From DAOTYE01 sp034434915 (lineage in GTDB: Bacteria; Chloroflexota; Dehalococcoidia; Dehalococcoidales; RBG-16-60-22), in NCBI GenBank assembly GCA_034434915.1, contig DAOTYE010000011.1:1-19696 (forward strand): 19,696 nt of DNA. The letters run 5' to 3'. Both the position numbers and the translations under genes were made by a program. Numbering within the stretch: the first letter of the stretch is position 1; every line of letters begins with the position of its first letter. The notes under the pieces are model-generated. The model saw only the letters and a program-made list of their open reading frames with translations. It was not told the DNA's origin and did not search any database. This document shows positions 15,653 to 19,696 of this stretch, piece after piece.

Positions 15653-15682
15653 AAGAGGGGGCTTAAGCCCCCTCTTTCTTTT
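15653..15682 (+). terminator. Intrinsic terminator after AOR
   Basis: A 24-base perfect palindrome (15653-15676) has arms AAGAGGGGGC and GCCCCCTCTT around a TTAA loop and is followed by TCTTTT. It lies 43 nt past the AOR stop. The stem is strong and the T tract fair. Sequence is nearly the same as the hairpin after yjbQ. Confidence 0.85.
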
Positions 15683-15709
15683 ACGCCTCCGTCAGGAGCT
15701 TTGCCCAAA

Positions 15710-15735
15710 TGTCATTCTGAGGAATGAAGTGACAG
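15710..15735 (+). repeat. Short dispersed palindrome (copy A)
   Basis: TGTCATT...GAAGTGACA forms a small imperfect hairpin: TGTCA (15710-15714) pairs with TGACA (15730-15734). The same 7-base left arm and 8-base right arm (GAAGTGAC) recur at 18959-18981, separated by 9 and 8 bases. This suggests remnants of a dispersed intergenic repeat. Confidence 0.45.
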
Positions 15736-15796
15736 ATAATACCGGGATGGGGATGATGCACAATTGAACCGGAGCGCTCTTAAATGCGGAGGGGGC

Positions 15797-15826
15797 TTGT
15801 CTTTTTCAGAAAAATCACGCTATACT
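15797..15826 (+). promoter_or_regulatory. Putative promoter of the MoaD-like gene cluster
   Basis: TTGTCT (15797-15802) and TATACT (15821-15826) are 18 nt apart. Transcription would start near 15833, about 28 nt before the first ATG. The preceding strong terminator at 15653 makes an independent promoter for the cluster likely. Confidence 0.5.
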
Positions 15827-15860
15827 TAAAATCAGGTTCGCGGTGAGGAGGCAGGAGAAT

Positions 15861-16103
15861 ATGGGTAAGATTGAGGTCAGGCTGTATGCCAACCTGCGTG
15901 ACTACTACCCGGAAATCGGGAGGGATGGTGTCCTCACCTTGCCGCTTGATGACCATATCAAGGTTGGGGAGCTCCTGTCAAAGCTGAAAGCACCCAGAAA
16001 AGAAATCGCCATGGTCATGGTCAACGGCAGACACGTCAAAGAGGACCATGTCCTCAAAGATGGCGACCGTGTGGGACTGTTTCCGCTCATCGGCGGTGGG
16101 TAA
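15861..16103 (+). CDS. MoaD/ThiS-family sulfur-carrier protein with C-terminal Gly-Gly
   Basis: This 80-residue beta-grasp protein has KIEVRLYANLRDYYPE at the start, an MVNGR turn (53-57), KDGDRVGLFPLIGGG at the end, and terminates in three glycines. A free Gly-Gly end is what MoeB/ThiF-type enzymes adenylate and convert to a thiocarboxylate, giving sulfur for molybdopterin or thiamine. Position behind an AOR gene suggests the pterin of the tungsten cofactor. Start: ATG 15861, with GGAG four bases upstream and AGGAGG further up; a GTG at 15843 would place that Shine-Dalgarno inside the gene. The stop overlaps the next ATG (TAATG). Whether it is MoaD, a dedicated AOR partner or ThiS cannot be told from sequence alone. 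Confidence 0.88.
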   Translation: MGKIEVRLYANLRDYYPEIGRDGVLTLPLDDHIKVGELLSKLKAPRKEIAMVMVNGRHVKEDHVLKDGDRVGLFPLIGGG

Positions 16104-16357
16104 TGGTTGAGGTGCACCTTTATGGCAAACTGCGCCGTTTCACTGATAATCTGGACCCCACCCGAGACTCCCTGCTCCACATCCCGGTGCGGAAGGGAGA
16201 CACTATAGCAGAGATTATCAGGCGCATCGGCATCCCGGCGGCTGAAGTGGGCAAAAATATGTTTCTTAATGGCTTATACTCTCCACTTAATAGACCGGTA
16301 AGAAACGGCGACCGGCTCGGGCTGTTCCCGGATGACATGGACATGATAATTGTCTGA
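16103..16357 (+). CDS. MoaD/ThiS-like beta-grasp protein lacking the Gly-Gly tail (paralogue 1)
   Basis: The 84-residue protein VEVHLYGKLRRFTDNLDP... has the same plan as the preceding gene: an N-terminal strand, a G-D-T-I-AEIIRRIGIP helix, an FLNG turn (54-57) and GDRLGLFPDD. It ends in MDMIIV instead of Gly-Gly, so it cannot form a C-terminal thiocarboxylate in the known way. The ATG overlaps the upstream stop and the third gene follows at once, so the three are one coupled unit. It is much closer to the third protein than to the first, implying local duplication. The role is unknown: a non-catalytic partner, a regulator or a structural subunit are possibilities. Confidence 0.8.
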   Translation: MVEVHLYGKLRRFTDNLDPTRDSLLHIPVRKGDTIAEIIRRIGIPAAEVGKNMFLNGLYSPLNRPVRNGDRLGLFPDDMDMIIV

Positions 16358-16361
16358 CGCT

Positions 16362-16652
16362 ATGGGTAACCGCAGAAAGATGGAGGTACACCTTTACGGC
16401 AAGCTCCGCCGTTTTACCGCTAACTTAGACCCGCAAAAGGAATCAATCATCAGCGTCCCGGTGAAAAAGGGAGATACCATCCATGACATCAGCCGCCGTA
16501 TCGGCATCCCTGACGGGGAAATCGGCCGCAATATCTTCCTCAATGGCGAATATTCTGCACTGACCCGCCCGGTGAAAGCCGGGGACCGTCTGGGCATTTT
16601 CCCGGACGATATGCAGTTGCTCTACAAGTGGTATTTCAAAAAGGTGGGCTGA
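16362..16652 (+). CDS. MoaD/ThiS-like beta-grasp protein with extended tail (paralogue 2)
   Basis: From ATG 16362 this is 96 residues. Its core, EVHLYGKLRRFTANLDP...KKGDTIHDISRRIGIP...FLNGEYSALTRPV...GDRLGIFPDD, is clearly a duplicate of the preceding protein, by eye about 60 % identical. After FPDD it diverges into a longer aromatic/basic tail, MQLLYKWYFKKVG, again without Gly-Gly. The start is uncertain: ATG 16380 begins exactly where homology begins (MEVHLYGKL), ATG 16362 adds six residues, and a TTG at 16350 overlaps the upstream gene. None has a strong Shine-Dalgarno, so reinitiation after the upstream stop (16355-16357) is likely. Function is unknown. Confidence 0.78.
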   Translation: MGNRRKMEVHLYGKLRRFTANLDPQKESIISVPVKKGDTIHDISRRIGIPDGEIGRNIFLNGEYSALTRPVKAGDRLGIFPDDMQLLYKWYFKKVG

Positions 16653-16765
16653 GGAACCAGCCGCCTTTACCCTGACAAAGAGAAGGGTGAGAGTGGTTTC
16701 TGCCAGTTTCTTTTCACTACCATAAAATCCCTCGGTGTCTGAAAGCCGCGCTCACTGCTTTGCAC

Positions 16766-16795
16766 TTTACACCGCCCGTCCAAATACCGTATCCT
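16766..16795 (+). promoter_or_regulatory. Putative hisS promoter
   Basis: TTTACA (16766-16771) and TATCCT (16790-16795), 18 nt apart, would start transcription around 16802, a very short leader before the ATG at 16819. The rest of the 166-nt gap from 16653 shows only a small hairpin (GGCTG/CAGCC, 16647-16662) with a three-T tail and no other recognisable element. Confidence 0.4.
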
Positions 16796-16818
16796 AGTTA
16801 TGAACCAGCGAGGTCAAA

Positions 16819-18069
16819 ATGTTGTACAAAGCACCGCGTGGCACAGTAGATATTTTGCCTGAGGAGCAGTCTTACTGGCGTCACATTGAACAAAAAGTTG
16901 CCCACATCTGCCAGCTCTACGGCTACGAGCGGATTGACTTCCCCGTCTTTGAGGAGACCGGGCTTTTCCAGCGCAGTGTGGGTGAGGGCACTGATATCGT
17001 TGACAAGGAGATGTACACCTTCGCGGACAAGAGCGGCAATATGCTCACCCTCCGCCCGGAAGGCACCGCCTCAGTGTGCCGCGCTTACCTGGAACACGGC
17101 ATGCACAACCTGCCCCAGCCGGTCAGGCTCTTCTATCTCATCCCCGCCTTCCGCTACGAGCGCCCCCAGGCAGGCAGGTACCGCCAGCACCACCAGTTCG
17201 GCATTGAGGCAGTGGGGGACCTGGACCCAGCCATTGACGCTGAAGTTATTGAGCTGGGGTGGCAGTTCCTCGTTTCTCTCGGCTTAAGCAAGCTGACGCT
17301 CCACATCAATAGCATCGGCTGTAAGAAATGCCGTCCCGGCTATTTAGACGCCCTCAAAGGGCATTACTCCCGGCACGGCAGTGAGGTCTGCGCCGATTGC
17401 CAGGTGAGGATTGAGCGCAACCCCATGCGCCTGCTTGACTGCAAGGAAGAATCCTGCCAGCCCATCGCTGACGCCGCGCCAAAGAGTGTGGACTACCTCT
17501 GTCCGGACTGCGCCGCACACTTCAGCCACCTGCAGGGCTATCTCAAAGCGCTGTCCATCCCTTTCCGCGTTACCCCCAGGCTGGTGCGCGGGCTGGACTA
17601 TTATACCCGCACCGTCTTTGAGATTCAGCCAGCGGTGGCAGGCTCCCAGAGCACCATCCTGGGCGGCGGCAGGTATGACGACCTGATTGAGGAGCTGGGC
17701 GGAAAACCCACCCCCGCCAACGGATTCGCCACCGGCATTGAGCGCATCATCCTCAACCTGAAGAAGCAGAACATCACCGTCCCACCTCTCCCCAGACCGC
17801 AGGTCTTCATCGCCTACCTCGGAGAAGAAGCCAAGAAAGAAGCCCTGAAGCTCGCCTCAGCGCTCCGGAAAAAAGAAATCGGCATCATTATGGCAAGCGG
17901 TGATAAAAGTTTGAAAGCCCAGCTGAGGCTGGCAAATAACCTCGCCGCCCGCTATGCGGTAATAATAGGTGAAGAGGAAGTGAGCGCCGGCACCGCCATA
18001 CTCAGAGACATGACACAGGCAAAACAGCACGCAGTCCCCCGGCAGGACCTGGCGGAGCACCTTAAATGA
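16819..18069 (+). CDS. hisS: Histidyl-tRNA synthetase
   Basis: This class II synthetase charges tRNA-His. The 416-residue protein begins YKAPRGTVDILPEE; motif 2 includes AFRYERPQAGRYRQHHQFG (110-128), the HisA signature RLVRGLDYYTRTVFE lies at 254-268, and motif 3 is LGGGRYDDL followed by GFATGIERI (302-310). The C-terminal anticodon-binding domain runs from about 325. Four cysteine pairs fall in the insertion region (C168/C171, C191/C194, C208/C213, C228/C231), suggesting a zinc-binding insert as in some other bacterial HisRS. The ATG has GAGGT four bases upstream. Its stop overlaps the next gene by ATGA. No T-box leader is seen. Confidence 0.96.
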   Translation: MLYKAPRGTVDILPEEQSYWRHIEQKVAHICQLYGYERIDFPVFEETGLFQRSVGEGTDIVDKEMYTFADKSGNMLTLRPEGTASVCRAYLEHGMHNLPQPVRLFYLIPAFRYERPQAGRYRQHHQFGIEAVGDLDPAIDAEVIELGWQFLVSLGLSKLTLHINSIGCKKCRPGYLDALKGHYSRHGSEVCADCQVRIERNPMRLLDCKEESCQPIADAAPKSVDYLCPDCAAHFSHLQGYLKALSIPFRVTPRLVRGLDYYTRTVFEIQPAVAGSQSTILGGGRYDDLIEELGGKPTPANGFATGIERIILNLKKQNITVPPLPRPQVFIAYLGEEAKKEALKLASALRKKEIGIIMASGDKSLKAQLRLANNLAARYAVIIGEEEVSAGTAILRDMTQAKQHAVPRQDLAEHLK

Positions 18070-18950
18070 ATAATCACACTCTTCTAGCCGCCATCGGCAA
18101 TACGCCGCTGGTAAAAATTGATGGCATCTACGCCAAGCTTGAATTTGCCAATCCCAGCGGCAGTGTTAAAGACAGAGCCGCGCTGGGCATCATTGAAGAT
18201 GCGGAAAAGAGCGGCGCGCTCAAGCCCGGCTACACCATCGTTGAAGCCTCCAGCGGCAACATGGGCATCTCTCTCGCCATGGTCGCCAGCATCAAAGGCT
18301 ACAAAATGATTGTGGTCATGCCAGAGCACATGAGCGATGAGCGCAAGCAGATGATTCAGGCTCTTGGCGCGGAGCTGGTGCTCACCCCCAGAAAAGGCAG
18401 TTTCCGGCAAGCCATCCGCACCGCCGCCGAGCTCGCCCGCAGACCCATGACCTACTACGCCGACCAGTACGCCAACCCCAGCAACACCAGAGCCCAGCAG
18501 AAAATAGGTGAAGAAATCTTAAGAGAAATCGGCGCGGTAGACGCCGTGGTGGCAGGCATCGGCACCGGCGGCACGCTCATGGGCATGGCAGGCGCCCTGA
18601 AAAAAGCCAATCCCGCCCTCCATGTGGTTGCCGTGGAGCCCGCCGAATCTCCGGTCATGTCAATGGGAGAAAAAGCCGTCATCAGGGAGCACAAAATCCA
18701 GGGCATTGGACCCGGGTTTATCCCCGCTCTGGTTGACATGAAGCAAATTGATGAAGTCATCACCGTCAGCAGTGATGAGGCAATGGCGGCGGCAAGAAAA
18801 ATCTGCAAAGACTGCGGCATCCTCGCCGGCATCAGCGCCGGGGCAAATATCTGCGCCGCCAGGAAAGTGGCAAAACGCTTCGCAAAAGTCGCCACCGTCC
18901 TGCCTGACCGCGCTGAACGCTACCTCAGCATGGGTTTGCTCAAGTGCTGA
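18066..18950 (+). CDS. cysK: Cysteine synthase family PLP enzyme
   Basis: This is a fold-type II PLP enzyme, most likely adding sulfide to O-acetylserine or O-phosphoserine. PLP lysine is Lys35 in NPSGSVKDR, the carboxylate loop is SSGNMG (62-67; family norm TSGNTG), the phosphate loop is GIGTGGT, and GISAGAN and LPDRAERYLS complete the pattern. At 294 residues it is short: about ten residues are missing between IGNTPLVKI and YAKLE, and the NPSN segment is followed by TRAQQKIG where many homologues have a His-containing stretch. The ATG overlaps the hisS stop (ATGA), so the genes are probably coupled, an unusual pairing. The exact substrate is uncertain, and the gene symbol is by family only. 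Confidence 0.85.
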   Translation: MNNHTLLAAIGNTPLVKIDGIYAKLEFANPSGSVKDRAALGIIEDAEKSGALKPGYTIVEASSGNMGISLAMVASIKGYKMIVVMPEHMSDERKQMIQALGAELVLTPRKGSFRQAIRTAAELARRPMTYYADQYANPSNTRAQQKIGEEILREIGAVDAVVAGIGTGGTLMGMAGALKKANPALHVVAVEPAESPVMSMGEKAVIREHKIQGIGPGFIPALVDMKQIDEVITVSSDEAMAAARKICKDCGILAGISAGANICAARKVAKRFAKVATVLPDRAERYLSMGLLKC

Positions 18951-18956
18951 TGACTT

Positions 18957-18990
18957 GCTGTCATTACGGGAAGGAAGTGACGCGGCAATC
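18957..18990. repeat. Short dispersed palindrome (copy B) between converging genes
   Basis: TGTCATT (18959-18965) and GAAGTGAC (18974-18981) repeat the arms found at 15710-15731, with flanking TGC and GGCA extending the imperfect palindrome. It fills most of the 51-nt gap between the cysteine-synthase gene and the convergent membrane gene. No T-rich terminator is seen, so the hairpin may act as one or be neutral. Confidence 0.45.
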
Positions 18991-19001
18991 TCAATAAATC
19001 C

Positions 19002-19696
19002 CTAGGGAATGTTCGTCGTGGTGGGAGTGGTTGGAGGTGCAGGTGGAGTCAGGACGGGCTTCAGCCAGGCAGGAACGCTCTGCACCATCGGCGAAAGCAA
19101 CACAAACACCGCCAGATGCGCCATAAAAAAAAGCACCACCCCAGCAAACGCCCCTATCCTCAGCGGGCTGGACCTATTCCTCTCCCAGAAGCCCACCACC
19201 TCAGCCAGCCCCATTCCCACACCCAGGCACACCGCCCCGGTGACAGGGTAAAAATAGAATACATACGTCACGCGGTCGGTAATCAGGCTCAGCACAATCC
19301 AGAAGAAATAAGTGCAGGCAAACCACAGCCCGCTGAACAGCCCCGCCTGGTTCCCCTGTTTTGCCCGGAAGCTGAGATACACCACCGCAGGGATAATCAG
19401 CGCCCACAAGGTAAAGCTGATAGTGCCGGAATAGTAAGGTTCATACCAGTATGGCATCACCAGAGGCTTCAGCACCCAGTCCCATGGATATGATTCAAAC
19501 GGGTGCGTACTGTACTCCATCGTGATACTGCGGGACGCGGCAAGCATGTTCCAGACACGTCCCACCGGCTCCACAAACTTCCCCGTGGCGATGTAGTCCA
19601 GCGGCATAAGCAGCTCAAAAAACAGGAGTGGTGCCAACAACACGCTCAACCCGAAAAGGCGCGGGCTATCACGCCGCGCCATAAGCCAGTGCAGGA
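19002..19696 (-). CDS. PMT/GT39-type membrane glycosyltransferase, C-terminal part (runs off the right edge)
   Basis: The frame stays open through the right edge of the window (codons upstream of the ATG at 19682 read LHWL), so this is the C-terminal 231 or so residues of a larger protein. It has several hydrophobic membrane segments. The loop EYSTHPFESYPWDWVLKPLVM and the following PYWY fit the C-terminal four-helix part of protein O-mannosyltransferases and related GT39 enzymes, which move sugars from lipid-phosphate donors to proteins or lipids. The catalytic N-terminal loop lies outside the window. The last 15 residues are Pro/Thr-rich low-complexity sequence (TPPAPPTTPTTT). Convergent with the cysteine-synthase gene. 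Family call is moderate; target and sugar are unknown. Confidence 0.7.
   Translation of the reverse strand, partial: LHWLMARRDSPRLFGLSVLLAPLLFFELLMPLDYIATGKFVEPVGRVWNMLAASRSITMEYSTHPFESYPWDWVLKPLVMPYWYEPYYSGTISFTLWALIIPAVVYLSFRAKQGNQAGLFSGLWFACTYFFWIVLSLITDRVTYVFYFYPVTGAVCLGVGMGLAEVVGFWERNRSSPLRIGAFAGVVLFFMAHLAVFVLLSPMVQSVPAWLKPVLTPPAPPTTPTTTNIP

Noticed and set aside
16653..16818. T-box riboswitch upstream of hisS
   Set aside because: AGGGTGAGAG at about 16684 faintly recalls the T-box core, but the conserved AGGGUGGNACCGCG and a downstream terminator are missing and the leader is too short.
15710..18981. CRISPR array from the repeated short palindromes
   Set aside because: Only two degenerate copies more than 3 kb apart, with genes between them and no regular spacing.
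19009..19493. Plus-strand frames at the right end (19009-19251, 19116-19493)
   Set aside because: They are antisense to the PMT-like gene, rich in Pro/His/Ser, and have no family match or ribosome binding site.

Overview
The window is about 19.7 kb of bacterial chromosome with high GC (near 58 % by eye). It is densely packed and almost entirely housekeeping genes. The gene content, the Gram-positive-style PyrR attenuator, the tungsten-type aldehyde oxidoreductase and the nearness of relA and hisS suggest an anaerobic Chloroflexota (Dehalococcoidia-like) bacterium. This is inference from gene order and protein style; no marker gene was searched.

Region 1 (1-9439, + strand) is a de novo pyrimidine operon: promoter, PyrR-dependent attenuator, pyrR, pyrB, pyrC, carA, an AT-rich gene for a four-helix membrane protein, carB and pyrK. 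Most junctions overlap (8, 4, 22, 11 and 4 nt), so the genes are probably translationally coupled. The one loose junction, carA to carB, is filled by three consecutive palindromes and the membrane-protein gene. PyrB carries a PyrI-type zinc domain and a degenerate Ada-like tail but lacks the PyrI nucleotide-binding domain. The operon covers carbamoyl phosphate, carbamoyl aspartate and dihydroorotate formation plus the electron-transfer subunit of dihydroorotate dehydrogenase; pyrD, pyrE and pyrF are not here.

Region 2 (9440-12560) holds yjbQ (+) converging on a relA-rpsT pair (-), separated by one hairpin that probably terminates both sides. relA encodes the bifunctional (p)ppGpp synthetase/hydrolase and rpsT ribosomal protein S20. 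Both start with TTG.

Region 3 (12560-16652, + strand) is the accessory block: a mandelate-racemase-type enolase-superfamily enzyme, an aldehyde ferredoxin oxidoreductase (AOR), a strong terminator, then three tandem small beta-grasp (MoaD/ThiS-like) proteins. Only the first ends in the Gly-Gly tail needed for sulfur transfer; the other two are diverged paralogues with replaced tails. This block looks like a cofactor plus oxidoreductase module and is the least conventional part of the window.

Region 4 (16653-19696) has hisS overlapping a short cysteine-synthase-family gene (+). These converge on the C-terminal part of a PMT/GT39-type glycosyltransferase (-) that runs off the right edge. No tRNA, rRNA, CRISPR array, transposase or phage gene was seen, and no stretch over 300 bp lacks a gene.
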